A stretch of 64,000 nt of DNA from Ramazzottius varieornatus. Lineage: Eukaryota; Tardigrada; Eutardigrada; Parachela; Ramazzottiidae. The stretch is from positions 7,716,772 to 7,780,771 of the forward strand of contig BDGG01000002.1 in NCBI GenBank assembly GCA_001949185.1. The letters run 5' to 3'. The position numbers and the translations under genes were made by a program. Below the pieces are notes generated by a model. That model saw only the letters and a list, made by a program, of their open reading frames with translations. It was not told where the DNA came from and did not search any database. Shown here piece after piece: positions 24,683 to 39,300 of the stretch; the first letter of the stretch is position 1, and the number at the start of each line of letters is the position of its first letter.

Positions 24683-26608
24683 GTGTCTTCTTTTCTGCTG
24701 CATTACCTGCCTACTTCTGTTTCTGAGTTATACTCTTTTACCTCTTAGTTGTATTACTTACTTGCATTTTTTGTGCAGAACGAATCTAATGCCAAAGCGT
24801 TGCCGAGTTTACGATTTCTTTTTTGTTGTGTTATAGCCATAGTTGGAATTTCTTGTTTTCCTGGACAGTATTTAGAAAATTGTAGGATGTACGCACAGGA
24901 TAAACGTTGATTTCTTACACATACAGCTCGTTGTTGATCGAAGGCTCAAAGTTCCTACTGCAAACATACTAAAGATTCGATACAGAATTTACTTTGTGGA
25001 CAAGCTTGTTGAGAAAGTCCTTCGAGCGACAACTATTTGCGGCTTTACTGACGATCCTAAGTCACGGGCTTGGACGATCTTAGGGGTGCACAGTTCGCCA
25101 GACTCAGCCGAGGATTTGTCCGGGCTTCTTATGTTACCTCATTTACCTTCTCTACACTTCCTGCCACGGCAAAATTTTCCGACACGGGGGCAGTATCCAC
25201 CTGGCCGACAATGTCCAGACCGGCACTGCCAAAGTAAAGGACGCAATGCCGACAGTTACGTTTTACATGACATGCCACCATATACAGCGAGAAGCGCCAC
25301 AGCCTGGTCTCCAGAAGTAGATCCCCGACACGCATAGAATCCTACACAGTCGGGTGCGATACCCCGCGTGGTTCGAGATCTCTCGATTTCAGTTCGTGCT
25401 GCCGCTTAATCTGTCGGCCTTCGAAGAATGTGACCTTACGGAAATCAAGTTCTCCCACACGTTTGATTTTGATGATCCAGAATCCCTACGTCGCTCAGCG
25501 GGTGGCCTCAAAGGGCGGCAAACCGACATCGTAATCGACACTGTATGACTTCGACCTAGTGTCTGAGATTCTACCCAACGACAATGGCGAGGACCATGAT
25601 CGAAAGAGAAGCCTTTTTACTTGAAGAGAGAGTGGTACAGTATCTGCTGGCTAAATGCTTATGTAGTCTCGAGAGAGTTGATCATCAACCATTGCGACTT
25701 TTCTGTGACCAGCTCAACGGTCCGGTCTTCCGTGGTACTTTCAATCTGCCGGGCAGGGAGACGCATTGTGGTTCCCCCTGCTGCAGTTCAGATATTCCCG
25801 GCTTACAACGCTGGACCTCGACAGCCGATCAAGCGCAGTGCTGTTCCGTGCCGAATAAAAACTTCTAGAGATGATCAAGCAGCTTGTGGCACGCATGAGG
25901 TACTCGGATAGGTATCTCCTGGGGGAACGATTTACTTGCCACGTCTCACCTTCGATACCTGTAGGTACTGGGCGGTGGAACGATGGCCCAGAACGTCCGA
26001 GACAAGATTGTACTTCAGGTCGCGCCACTGTTAAAATTTGCGCACACGGCTCATTTCGCAGTGTTTTGTCGCGCTGGTTGGTCGCTAAAAATTCCGCATC
26101 CCAGCGTTTCGCCATTCTTCAGTCCTGGGTGAGTGGATTTCCCGAACTTGTCGTTCCAAGTACAGGACAGGTTTTTAGTCACCCAACGATCGGGTCAACT
26201 GGATGCAGCACAGCGCTTGCCCTAGAAAACTGGCGGGGAGTTGACTACTTTGCAAACTTGAAGGAAGGACCTGCGTTTTGAGGTTGGCTCTGTTGTTTCG
26301 GCTGACGTCAGCTCTGCATAATAAGACGTTAGAAATTTCATAGCTCGCCGGACAATATTCATGTACAGAGCTGCCATACAACAGAGATCTTTCTGCATGC
26401 TCACCAGTAACCTAAATGTCCACATCATTGACAATAAAATCTTTAAATATAACAACTCTTCGCAGAAGCTAGTCAGTTTCACTGCAGAGAAACACTGAGC
26501 GTTAAAAAAGGTCAATCTGTCCGTTAACAAAGTCCGTACAAAGCCAAAACAAGCTACACAAAGCTGCTAACTCGGGATCAAAGTCTATACTATACACGTT
26601 CTACAGTT
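24683..26608. other. Intergenic stretch with a possible decayed gene
   Basis: It lies between the convergent ends of the LRR/Ig receptor and numb. Between about 25080 and 25910 on the plus strand, protein-like segments occur in different frames and are cut by stops (for example LADNVQTGTAKVKDAMPTVT, then FVLPLNLSAFEECDLTEIKF, then IVVPPAAVQIFPAYNAGPRQ). This could be a pseudogene, or a real gene whose small introns I failed to place. I do not recognise a family; the middle segment faintly recalls arrestin-type folds, which is a guess. Confidence 0.3.
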
Positions 26609-29600
26609 TCACGTCAGAAAAGGGTTCGTCGAAGCTCCATCATTCCTTTGTACTTGCACCCAATCGGCATTGAAAGGATCGCTCCAGTCAATACCATTCA
26701 CTGGCTGCTTCTGTACACCGCCATTCTGCGTTGCGGTAGAATGGCCATTCTGTACTGTGGAAGCTGAGTGATTGGTGTAGCCGTTGGTCATCACCCCGTT
26801 CACTGGAGGATGGACCGTTCTGGTGAACGGAGACCTCTCGGCGAAGCGCATGCGGGCTTCTTGGGCTGTTTCGTGTTGTCTGACAACAGGAAAGTGCACC
26901 GTGGTACTCTTTGGCAAGGGACAAGCTGCTGCATTGACAGTCTGGTCGCCAGCGCCATTGACCCCACTGCTGCCTCCGTTTGGAAGCTTTGCGTATTCAT
27001 GACGAGTCGAGGAATTCAAATGACTAGCTGACATGGAACTCAGATCAAAAGACATTTGTTGACACAGGCGCGATACCTCCTCCGTCATTTCTTCGGGCTC
27101 TTCCGCTAAAATGCTATCTGGCTCGTCGAGAATCGGCGTTCCGTCTTCCCACGTTGGCACTATGAACAACAAACAAGTTCAAACGCCTGTACTTCGAACC
27201 TAAGAACTCAAATCTCATCCAAAGCGAAGCTCGGCAAACAAACAGCAACCGTTTCTAGCACCTGCACACACCAGCCTCTATTTATAGCACGTATGTCACG
27301 TCCGCAGGTGCATGCACTCAACTGCGCATCACTACTCGCCTAGAAACTCTATCATTGACAAACTCATGCACCTGCATACAATAATGCTCACTTTCCTATT
27401 TAATTATGTATATACATGCGTGACAGAACACCTACCGTTGTTATTAATCTCTCGTATTTTTGGTGCGACACTGGGCACATCGAAAGACATCTGTTTTCGT
27501 TGACTGGCAAGCGTTGTAGGGACATCCCTGCTTTGCAGCGAGGTGTTCCTTTTGAAAGGAGTGGCCGAGTTGAGAGTGGAGAAGACCCTCAACGACTGTT
27601 GGCGTTCGAGCATTTGCGGCGTAACATGGGGCCGATCACGCATGTGAGGGTTGACGACGTTGCCAGTTGGAAGTGGCGGTGGCGAGGCCTGGCGACCTTC
27701 TTGTGGGTCCTTCATCCGTTCGATGATGGTGGAAGTCCGTGTGCAGGATCGGCGCACAAAGGTGGAAGCCGGAGTGGTCGACGCTGAGCGGGTTAGAGGC
27801 AGGCTGGAAGCGCTGCGCGGCGGCGTCTGGGTCACGAAGGGGCTTGGCGTGTGTACGCTGGCAATTTCCGTCTGTGACATGGACTGCGGAAGAGGTTGGG
27901 AGGAGGAAGCAATTTCGCGGTCGCGTTTCTGCTTCTTCTCCAAGCAGATTTGGAAGGAACAACCAACCGCATGAGACAGCCTTTCGCCCTATGAAGCAAA
28001 TTAATTCATGAATATCCTATATTCGGTACTCAGATGAGCTCGCGTAGTTCCTTCGTACTGATCGAAACGCGAAACTGAAAAAACAACACTAGCAATCTTC
28101 TACTGAATGTCGCTGAACGACAAGCAGAATGAAGAAGACCAACGAATTTACAGAACGAAAATACGGTGAATTATTTACGAAAAGTCACGGATGAGTTCGA
28201 CCTAGAATTGAAGCCATTCTGAAATGTTTCGAAAAATTACATTTTACTTGAAAATGCGCAACTTGGGCTGAGAACTACATTGAAAGGATATGATGCAACG
28301 TTGCATGCGCTCAGTAGGTTTTTTGTTCTTTGGGATTATTCTTTCAGGATACTGTTGTGCGTAAACAAGGAAAAGCCGCAAGAACTACAAAGCCGGCATT
28401 ACCTCTATCATACACTCCCTACACTTACGGATTCGCGGACGGCGATAAAGCCATGACAAAGCCATCTTCTTGTCGCTCCATCGCGGCAAATGTAGGAAAA
28501 GCCTCGGTCGTGGTTCCGGTCTGGTGCGCAAAACGACACTTTTTCAATGGTCTGATCGACAATCAGTTGCTACAATAAGAGGAAGAGAATTTCCGAAAGT
28601 CAGTCAAGTGCAAGGTGAAATATACATAAAGTTTGTATCGCCACTCGACACGCTTTTTCAGTGGCGTACTCTTTCAATATCATTTCCCACTTACAGAGCT
28701 CGTCGCATCGACCACACGCAAGCCGTCTCCACTGATGTGCAACACTGCGCGCTGTGACTTCCGCGTAGAATGCTACCAAGCACAGAAAAAGATAGTAATC
28801 ACACACCATAAGCATCCAGAAGAAAAAGCGGATAAATGTCAACAATTGAGACAAAAGTCGGGCGTCGGCAAATGCATCCTCCCAAATCCTTTCCCCACCG
28901 ACGCGCGTTCTCAGCTAACAACGCTGTCGACGTGCGCCACTTGGAAAGAATAATCAAACTCGGCCCGATCGTTTTCCCAAGTGGCGCACGCTTTCAGCCA
29001 GAAAAACGGGAAGCGTGCGTCACTTGGAGAGCGATTTCCCGACGGATTGAATACTTACGCGAAGTTGTTTTAGCGCTTCTTCGCAAATTTGCATGCCTCT
29101 TGACTCGAACACTTCCACACATCCCAAGTACTGCAAAAATAAACAAAAAGGCACTTGCATAAGTTTATCGTACAGTTCAAGGTCGCTGCCAACAAAAATA
29201 CTGCGTTCAGCGGGTTTTCATAGTCTTGTAACAGAACACGGAGTGGAAAAAACGCCCTTTCCAAATTAGCGTAATTTACTGTACGATAATGCTTTCCTTC
29301 CCTGTCATCCCTAAACTACACCCATGACCGCAATGCTTGAGCTTGTCTTAAAAATATCCAGATTGATTAACCATGTAATCCGATCGTAAACGGTAAACCC
29401 ATTACGAAAGAAGATCCACAATCTAGTATTGAAAAGACCATTTAAATCAATTGCAATAACAATCAATCGAAGCGCTTTCATATCGTTTTCAATCTTTTCA
29501 TTTTCCTTTTCCATATCCTGTGAAAATTTCCTGGAAACTCTTTTCGTGCCTATAGATAACAGAACTACCGACCGGATGATTAGTCTAACTTGGTCCCTCT

Positions 29601-30028
29601 GCTGACGTAAGTAATATTATCAGAAAAAGGAGCGGCGCAAGGGAATGAAAGGAAGCGCGCAGCGTCTCAGATCGATGAAGCTGTGCTTGGGGAAAGTAAT
29701 GCAAGCACATCAATCGTACTGTTGCCGTTCGGTGGGTATATGCTCAACGCAAAGTGTTTTATGGCTTGGCTAGTGGGTGACAAGGTCACCGGAGAGCATC
29801 AGACAGGCTGAATCCCATTAGGGAACACAGCCGGAGATGAGGGCAGAAAACAAAGCTACAAGGATGGACGCATACCTTGACTTGGAAGGAGCAGTTTCCA
29901 GCGCGCACAGCTGTTTCGTCGTTCTGCCATTGCGGTGGTTGTGTTGTGTCGGGCAAGGATGTCGAGGTAGACGGACTCTTCTTCGAACGACGAAAACTTT
30001 GGCGAAGGCTTCGTCGAAGACGATCCAT
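26609..30028 (-). CDS. numb: Numb, PTB-domain cell-fate and endocytic adaptor
   Basis: Exons 30028-29876, 29130-29059, 28772-28695, 28569-28429, 27988-27436 and 27159-26609 encode 515 residues; the first five introns are phase 0 or keep phase. The N-terminus [17 protein letters not shown] is the basic membrane/aPKC segment of Numb. The PTB domain spans roughly residues 35-180: [20 protein letters not shown], then [13 protein letters not shown], then [20 protein letters not shown], then [20 protein letters not shown]. The Ser/Thr/Pro-rich tail keeps RQQSLRVF and PFKRNTSLQ, a DPF motif ([10 protein letters not shown]-2 binding) and a C-terminal NPF motif (EH-domain binding). Numb is segregated asymmetrically in dividing precursors and antagonises Notch by promoting endocytosis. 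All expected parts are present. A splice acceptor just before the start codon implies an upstream untranslated exon. Confidence 0.93.
28861..29047. repeat. Compound palindromic repeat with two hairpin modules
   Basis: The modules are 28891-28950 (left arm worn) and 28972-29030 (CCCAAGTGGCGCACGC / GCGTGCGTCACTTGG), inside outer ends GCGTCGGCAAATGC and GATTTCCCGACGG. In a numb intron, only 12 bases before the donor of exon 2 on the minus strand. Confidence 0.8.
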
Positions 30029-33000
30029 GCTTTTACCTGAAAGCAAACATAGAATAACGACAGAGTACGAGATCCTTTGGTCGATCTGGCAAAGTGCGAG
30101 GCTACCGAGAGCAGACGGTGGCTGCTATATGGTTCACAATAGTGTGCGAACAAACATCCGACGTACTGATACGGGATGATGCATAGCGTACTCTTAGGAG
30201 ATCGGAATGAACGGGAGGAAGATCATGAGAGGAGACTCAGGAGAGAAAAAGAAATCAGTGCGAATGCGCAAGCTGATGAGAGTACGTAGGATTCCAGATG
30301 CGAGCAATTCCACCATGATGAAGCTGGAAACTAGGGGAGGCTCCTACCATGTCCGCAAACGGAAGAATGAGTAGGACAAATGTTCCTATGGGACAAATCG
30401 CCCTGATGGGATTTGAAGCCATTCCCACTCTCCAGCGGCTCCAACGCTGGTAGATCCCAATTCCAGGACACCTTTGTTTGTGTTTTTAGTCTAGAAGTTC
30501 AGATTGATCCAGATTCGAGAATACTATTTTTGGCAAGATCGTGATCCGAAACTCTTCAATCTTTTTTATCCAATCTTTACTGGCTTCAGTCTTCTGTAGT
30601 ATAAAGGGCTCTGCAACACTATGGACTGTTTGACGCTACGGTGGAGTGCATGGAGCAAGGCACCAAAGGGAACAAACGGCCAATAGACTGATTACCGCGA
30701 CGTAAGCCGACGTTTTGACTTCTTCATCCAGAAGTTCCATTGGTCAGCAACAGGTAAGCTGTCGTAGTTCTCGTCTTGTTCTTGTTTGCATCGCTGATGC
30801 GATGGACGTGTTATCTATTCTTCCAGGCTCAACCCTGCCTTCCGTTGTTGTTGATATTTACATGAGAACCTGAGTCATAAGCTAGCAAATAGGTAAGTTT
30901 ACTTACGCATGCCATCCATGGTCGATGCTGTCCTTTGATCACAGGATGACTGGATGGGCTGACGAGGCAATCGGTCGGTAATCCAACTTTCTCTTGCAGG
31001 AAGTTCCGGGTATTCAGTTGAGCTCGTGGAATGCAGTAGCAAAGATTACGGGAAGATGGATGTAGATTGAGGCACAGAAAAGCAAAGAGATTTCAATCGT
31101 GGTCGGCAGACAATCCCTCGCTGAGGTGGGTTCGAGTAAAGTTTCCTTATACATCGCCGCGTCGGAACGATGGGGTACTGGTTTATCGGAAAAGAAGCAC
31201 GTGGGGTCTGCTAAAGACACACAGGTAAACGCATAACACCTTGATCGAACAGTAAAACGTTACGCGGTGGAGATGGTTGGCACAGTTTCAGCTGTAACAC
31301 GGTGGAGAAAACTCGAGACTGTAAAAGACTATAAGCTGAAGGAAACCAAGCGTCTACAAACTCGCATTCCGCAATCTTCAAAGTTTGTACGCTTTCTTTC
31401 GGTCGCTATTTCACTGTGAGCCTCGACACGTACTTTAGAATGTTGGTCATACTCATACATAGGTCAGACATGGCACACTTTTCTGACTAATGATGGACTG
31501 TATAACAGACGACGGCGCTAGATGAGTTCGGTTTTTGAGAATTCAGTGCTTTGGTCGAAGGTACCTCTACCCTTGGTTGACCACTTGAGTGCAAAAACAA
31601 AAAAGTCCTCTCCTGAACAATTGAGGAACACGCGGAGAAGCCGATATCTAAAGAAGCGAACTCACATAGTTTCATCGGTACGTATTTCTGTACCTGAGGA
31701 AATGAAATGCATACTCGTATGTGGCATGCAGTACCACATGCTGAGCATTCCGTACGTGGCTTTACGCCGTCTTCGAGCAATCAGGCTTGCTTTATCTGTC
31801 GAATTAAAACTGCCAATCGAGCTGCGATATGACTTACGGCAGCATAACCAATGTTTGCCAATGCTACAGTGTGGGTTTCTAAACTTGTTTCCGTACGAGT
31901 AAACGCAGGAGCTATCCGGCATCTGACGCAAATAGAAGCAGGATCGATCGTCAAACGCAAGCCATTTACATGCTCCGGGTCGCAAAAAGTACTTTATCTA
32001 GATAGTTTGCAAGTTCGAGATCGAGGAACCGCTTTCGGCTCTTCGGTTCCAGAAGAGAGGAAGTCGTGAGGCAGATAATTTTGATCAGGTAGCCCGATGA
32101 ATGTTGGGAACCGGTCTTGAATACTATGTCAGCTGATTGAGCGGCATCGATAACGCCAGAATTTGCCACTTGAATCCATACTCTGCCGACAGCGGTTAGG
32201 CAGTTCTTGTTACGATACTTTGTATCGTTCGCTTGAAATCGGCGACTGAACGTACGAGTATCTTGTTAATCTTAGACCAGATAAGCAACTATAGTTGGCT
32301 GTGTGTATTTATGGCCATTTCTTTACCACAACGCAGCATTATCGCAACATTAGCGCATCATTTTGACACAAAATTGAAAAGTGGTGGGTTATTTATGGGC
32401 AGAAGAGCACCAATTTGGTTTGGTTTTTGTTCTGACCGATATTTTTTCTTGGGTGTTTCTATAGATTATTCTGATGAGCTCGATTGAGCATCAGCGAAAG
32501 CCTCCCGAACCGTTCATAAGCTTCATTTCCCGAAGTCCGTACTTTTTGTCCGTTGCGGCGCAGAAGTTTGCGACTTCACTTCCGCCCTGGAAACCCGTTC
32601 TGTGTTAATATTTGTCCATCATGGCCGTTATGTGGTGGTAAAAAGATCGGGTACTGTCAGTCTGCAGGTCAGTGGAAGATACTTTTCGGGAAAACTTCCT
32701 CGCCTCGGTCACGGATCTGCGACAGGATTATGCCTGTCCTGACATGCCGATGGTCAAACCGCCCCGACAGAACGATAGAAGAGAGTTTTTCTAGAATCTG
32801 AGCTAGGTAACTACATACCGGAACGATCCTGGAACCAACTGCCGGACCCAGAAACGACGTCACAATGAGTTTGCCACACATTATACCTGATGGTTGGTAA
32901 ATGGTAATTGTACTGAAACTGCTGATTGTGTCATATTGTACATTTCTTACTTCACTTCCCAGTCCCGTAGTTTAACTCTAGCATTGTTCCGGTCTGTAGC

Positions 33001-33388
33001 TACCTGGCGCAGATCCTGGAAGAAACTCTCGTCTACTGTTCTGTCGGGATAGTTTGACCATCGAGATCCCCTTGTTAAAAGCGACTGACTTCACATTTGA
33101 ATAGAAGGGGGCGGGCCCAGGCGGAGCCATCAGGTGCGAAACGTCACACGCTCCGCCTTCTGTCCTATCGCAATGCCTGATGACTCCCGAGTCATTTCTT
33201 GACTGCCGGCACACTTCGGCAGGAAACGGCTGACATCAATCGATCCCATGATGGGCAAATATGGTTGTGACTTTAGCGTGATCGGATTCTTCCTGAGTTT
33301 CGGTCAGCAAAATTCAAAAAGTACGGGATTCGTGCAACGGAGCTTAGGGACGATCTCCGAGACGAGGGTTTCTCTTACAGCGATCTGA
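30029..33388. other. Divergent intergenic region between numb and the molybdenum hydroxylase gene
   Basis: About 3.4 kb with no recognised coding exon on either strand. ORFs at 31487-31985 and 32553-32881 lack similarity and splice support. A tRNA-like B-box motif occurs on the minus strand near 30410. The stretch should contain the promoters of two divergent genes. TCTCTTACAG at 33371-33380, right before the oxidase start codon, indicates an untranslated 5' exon somewhere in this region. Confidence 0.45.
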
Positions 33389-36300
33389 ATGGCTTCAAGT
33401 TCCGCTCTTGTGACCATCAACAACGTGAAATATTCAGGTGTGTAAAAACGCGGATTCAAAGAGTGGTGTAGTCAAGACTCAGAAAAACAACGGCTTCTCT
33501 TCTTTTATTTCGGACATTTTCTGTGACTAACTGCCACTGATTATTCCAGTTGGGGAAGCCTACTCGGATACGACACTCAATCAGTTTCTTCGGAAGACTC
33601 TCGGTCTAACCGGAACCAAAGTGCTGTGTCGGGAAGGTGGATGCGGAGTCTGTGTGGTGTATGTCGAAGAGCCTGATCCCAACCAACCAGGAAGTACCAT
33701 CAAGCGCTCCATCAACTCGGTAAGTGTCTCGGCTCCATCGTCAAAGCAATTAGACGCTGCGGTCCTTATGATATTTTGTTTCAGTGTTTGTGTCCGATTC
33801 TTTCCTGCGACGGCTGGAACATCACCACGGTCGAAGGCACCGGAAATCAGAAGAAGCCGAGTCAGCTTCAGCAGCAGCTGACCAGCCACAATGGAACGCA
33901 GTGTGGCTATTGCACACCCGGAATGGTCATGAACATGCATGCGTAGGTTAAATTCACTTCAGTAATAAAGCGGGAAATACGGTAACTTGGCGCGGTATTC
34001 TTGTTCACAGACTGACGAAAATGAGCGAAGGCCAAAAGCTGACAGAACAGACGGTCGAGAACTCGTTCGATGGAAATATCTGTCGCTGTACAGGTACTGT
34101 CTCATCTGAAGCATTGCCGTTATCGACATTTTTAACACGGAAACAGTCTTCTTTTCGGTAAATTGTCACCGCGTAATTTTTGTTCTAGGCTATCGGCCAA
34201 TCTTGGATGCGTTCAAGACCTTCGCTCACGATTCCAAAAGCAAACTTCTGGATCTCGAAGTGAGTTTTCGAACTTCTTCGACTTTATGGTAGCTTCTCTT
34301 AATTTCGTTTCTGATAGGATGTGGGACTCAGTTTGCAGATCTGTCCCAAGAACGGTTCGCCATGTAGCGGTCGCTGTCATCACGAGCACGACTCCATAAC
34401 CGAAGTCTTACCCACTCACGACCTCGGGGCGTCTTCCTCTTGGTACCGGCCAAAGAGCCTGGCCGAGCTCTACACACTTCTCGAGGGTCCTTTGAAAGGC
34501 AAGAAGGTCTTCCTGGTCGCTGGTCACACGAGCGTGGGGGTGTACGACGATGGACCGTGTGACGCACTGGTCGACACGAAGAAAATCGTGGAGCTGACAC
34601 AGATCACGACCGATGCGACTGAAGGGGTGACTGTAGGAGCTAACGTTAGCTTGACTCACCTGATTCAAGTATTGAGAGAACCGGCCGCCAAGAACCCAGC
34701 ACAATATCATTACATGGACGTTCTGGCGGACCATATCAGTAAAGTAGCCAGCGTACCTATCCGTAACGTAAGATATCACCGTCTACTCTTCAGAACCGAG
34801 CTACAGCATCCGTTATTTTCATGTCATTCCTTTTACCATAGGCGGCATCGTGGACTGGCAACCTTATGTAAGACCACACCTGCAACAAAAATTGAACTGC
34901 GAACTTCGGCGAACCAACTGGAAAAGGTCGTTTTCCCAGGCGGCGCACTGCGTCAGTGTTATTGACTGAAAGTGGGCGCCACGTGAAGAAATGCTCGTTC
35001 TGAGTTTGTTCACCGAGCTCCCAGTTAATTATTAACATTTAATTATCCTTTCCAATTTGGCAAATGAGTTCCTGACGGTTTGTCTCCAGTTTTAGGTATC
35101 TTTCAGGTTGAAGCGGGCGCACAATGAGTTTCCGTCTGATGTCTTCCTGTGCTTTGAGCTGGCGGAAGCTGTCATCACGATTGGTATGTCGTCCTCGCTT
35201 CTTTATAATGCTGGAGTTCGACAGGTCGTTTTTAAACCGGTGGTTTTCTGTAGGAAATAAGGACGGGACAAGTTCGGTTTCACCTAGTCAGCTTCTCACT
35301 ACCAACTTCGACGACCCTAAGCAAGTCATCCTCAAGGCTACCTTTCACCCGAAACCTTCCAACGTGCTGTACCGCACGTATAAGATTATGCCGCGTTCAC
35401 AAGTAAGTTTTGATACCAGCTTGAGGTTAATTTAGTTGAAGCGAATGCTTAATCCTTGCGGAGCTAAAATATGATCTTTTAATGACAGAACTCGCACGCT
35501 TTGGTAAATGCTGGTTTCCGAGCAGAAGTGGACAGCTACCAGACGGGCAAGCGCATCATTCGCAGCATTGCCCTCATCTTCGGCAACATTAATCCCAGCT
35601 TCATCTACGCCATACATACGCAAAAATTCCTCATCGAAGCCGACATGGCCGATCCAGCCGTCCTTCAAGGTAGCACAATCTTCCATGCTGTTGATATTCA
35701 GAGCAGAATTGAAGGTACTAATCAGAAAGTGCTCACTCTGTAGGTGCCTTGGGCAGGCTACGGAATGAGTTACAGCCAAAAGCCTATCCTGCAGAACCAA
35801 GCTTGGAATACCGGACCAACCTAGCTTGCGCCCTTTTCTACAAGGTGCAAAAAAGCACAAAGTGGCAGCGCACCAGACAAACTTGACAAGATCGTTTGAT
35901 CGTTTCGTCGAACGGCGCACACTGTCAGATGATAACACTCTAAGTGTGCGCCACTCGTGAAATCGATCTTGTTGAGTTTGCTGTGGAGCTGCCATGTTTC
36001 CCTATTGTTAAAATCAAAGCTGCGTCGTCGTGTACGAGGGTACGATGTGATCCTAGTTCGCTTTGGAAATTCTGGGTGATGTGGCAGACCAACGGTATCG
36101 CTCAGCTGTGGGTCAGCTGGTCCGACCACTATCTTCCGGTCAGCAAGATTACCCCACCGAACCGAAGAATTACCCACTAACTCTGCCCATACCGAAGCTG
36201 GAGTCTGTTGTTCAGTGTACAGGACAAGCAAAGGTAAGTGAAAGTAATAAGTGATACATCAGAAGGTGTTCACCTCCGAAGAACTACCGGCTGATATTGC

Positions 36301-39300
36301 AGTATATTTCCGATATGGATTCTTCGACCATGCTGCATGCCGCGTTCGTCTTGTCGGAACAAGGAAGCGCCGACATCACGCAGATTGACAGCACGAACGC
36401 CCTGAAGGTGAATGGTGTGGTGCGAGTCATCACTTCCATCGACATTCCCGGATCTAACAATTTCGTGGCGCCTCCTGGTGTGGCAGAGGAACTGCTGGCA
36501 AGCCGTCAGGTGGTCTTTGCCGGACAACCTGTAGCCATCGTTGTTGCCAGTAAGCTGTCTGAGCTGCACCCATACAGAAATTTGATACGGGAAGATTAAG
36601 GAATTGTCTGCTTTTAGCTTCTCAGGTGGCGGCAGAAAACGGCGCGAAACAGGTCAAGGCAGTCTACGCTAACGTGAAGACTCCCATTCTGACCTGTCAG
36701 GATGCCATTCAAGCAAAGTCCTTCTACCCCGCAATTGACGACCTGAAAGTTGGCGATGCGGAAGCGGCTATCGCATCTGCGCCACATCAGGTGAAAGGCT
36801 CGATGGAACTTGGTGGGCAGATGCACTTCTACATGGAGACTCAGGTAAATTAAATGCACCAAGTCAATAATGTTATGATAAGAAAGGCTTCGTACGGGTC
36901 AGCCAGCTCAGCGATTTCCGTTTCTTTATAATTGTAGGTCGCCGTTTGTACCCCAACCGAGGATGGCATGGACGTCGAAGCCGGAACTCAATGGGTGGAT
37001 GCTGTTCAAGATGGTGTCGCGCAAGTACTAGCCATGAACAAAAGCTCGTAGGTTCCCGATGAGGCTTCTGCCGTTGCTGTACTGCGCAGTATCACATTGA
37101 TAAACACCAATGGTTGTTTTTCTATCGCATAGTATCAACGTCTCCTGTAAACGTGTCGGAGGAGCTTATGGAGGTACGTACAGGATGAATTCGGTCACGT
37201 AGTCTTTCCTTTGTTCTTTCGGATTAACCACACCTTATCACATGCTGTAGGTAAAATTACCCGGAATACGTGGATCGCTGCATCGGCAGCACTAGCTGCT
37301 CAGCTAACCGGTCGACAAGTCAAGATGCATCTCAGCTTCTGGGATAACGCCAAGGTGAGTTCGTCTCTCATATTCGTCTACCTACGGCTCCTTTGTTTAG
37401 CAAAACGCCCGTTACAGCTTGTAGGGAAACGTAACCCATACCACACCGAGTACCACGCCGGCTTTGACGCTGACGGCAAACTTCAAGGCGTCTACATCAA
37501 CGCTTACGTCGACTGCGGCGCCGCACCGAACGACAACCCCATCAGCGGCTTGGGTACCTGGGGTGACAACGGTACTTACCTTCCTTTCAGAGAAGCAAGT
37601 CGCTCTCCAGCTTACGGAGTACCAGTCGCACCGAATCTTCTTCCTTTACAGCCTACTTCTGTCCAAACTGGAAGTTCAGCATGACAGCGTGCAAGACGAA
37701 TACACCACCCAACACTTGGACTCGCGCACCGGGTAGCGTTATTTTGAAAGCTCCGCAGACAAACTTGACGAGTCTGTTGTCCCAAGCGACGCAAGTTTCC
37801 AGCCAACAATGCCGGGAACATGCGCCACTTGGTAACAGAGTCAGACTTTACAAGATTGTTTTTCTCAAGTGACGCACTGTTTAGGTCGAAAACACTTATG
37901 GTATGCGCCACTTACGTCTCGTCTCGTCACAACGATCTAGTCAAGTTTTCCTGACGAGACCTAGTTCCATCCATTGCTGTGCCGAGTGTCCTAATGTGAC
38001 TGGTGAATATTTCTAGGCTCAACGGAAGCAATCTACTTTATCGAACACGTCATGGAGCACATCGCAAAGTTCCTGAACAAGCCCTCCATCGACGTCAAGT
38101 ACCTCAACCTGTTCAAGAACGGCGACAAGTGTATCACTGGCCAGACCATCGACAACTGCAACCTGACGGATCTAACCCAACAGTTCCTGAAGAACGTGGA
38201 GTATCAGAAGCGATTCAACGCAGTTCAAATCTTCAACAAGGAGAGCCGATGGAGGAAGAAGGGCATTAGCGTGACACCCATGAAGTATGGAGTGGTCTGG
38301 AACAGCAACCTTTACAATTGCTTCGTCACGATTTTCCACAACGGCGGCGCGGTCGCCGTCGCTCATGGCGGAAGTGAAATTGGCCAAGGTAATAATATCG
38401 TGGTAATTTCGTCTGTGTTCTATTGAGTTGAATTCAGAGTATGCGGGAGCTCGGCAAAGAAGCTGGATCTGATGATTTTTCCAAGTGGCGCACGCTTACA
38501 GTTAATAACACTGAAACTATGTGCCACTGGAGAGATCAATCTTGCAGTCTCTTTCGCTAAGTTCCCTTTACATTTCTCCTTATTTTGCCTTCAGGAATCA
38601 ACACAAAGGTGGCACAAGCTGTGGCATACGAGCTTGGCATCAGCATGGAACTCATCTCCATCAAGCCTAACATGTCGCTGACCAACGCTAATGCAACGTC
38701 TACTGGCGGAAGTGTGACAAGCGAACTGGTTACTCTTGTAAGTGAACATAATCTACGCAGATAATACTGCCTCAAGAATTGAGGAGGACTGAGTGAACTA
38801 ATACTTGTTGGGTATTGTAGGCTGCATTGGACTGTTGTAAGCAGTTACTGTCGAGAATCAACCCGACACGGCAGGCCATGCAAGGCAAGTCCTGGCCGGA
38901 AGTGATCGAGAAGTGCTTCACGGACGGAATGGACCTGACTGCTCGGTCTTGGTATGTCTAACCACCTTCGGATAGACGTTTGCTAGGGTGGAGGAAGAAC
39001 GTTTGAGTGATGGTTACATTCTTTGGTTTCAGGGTGGCGCCGAAGACTGACGTGGCACCGATCTACTACAACACCTGGGGTGTAACCTGTACGGAAGTGG
39101 AAATTGATGTGCTGACCGGCGAACATCAGATCCTGCGACTGGATGTACTTCATGACTGTGGCGAAAGCATGTCACCCCTGATCGGTAAGATAAAATATCC
39201 AGCAGCCAACTTACCTCTCATGCCTAACGTGCATTGCCTGATTATGGGCAGGGACATAATTTTGGGCACCGAAAAGGGCACTGATTAGCCAATCACTCGA

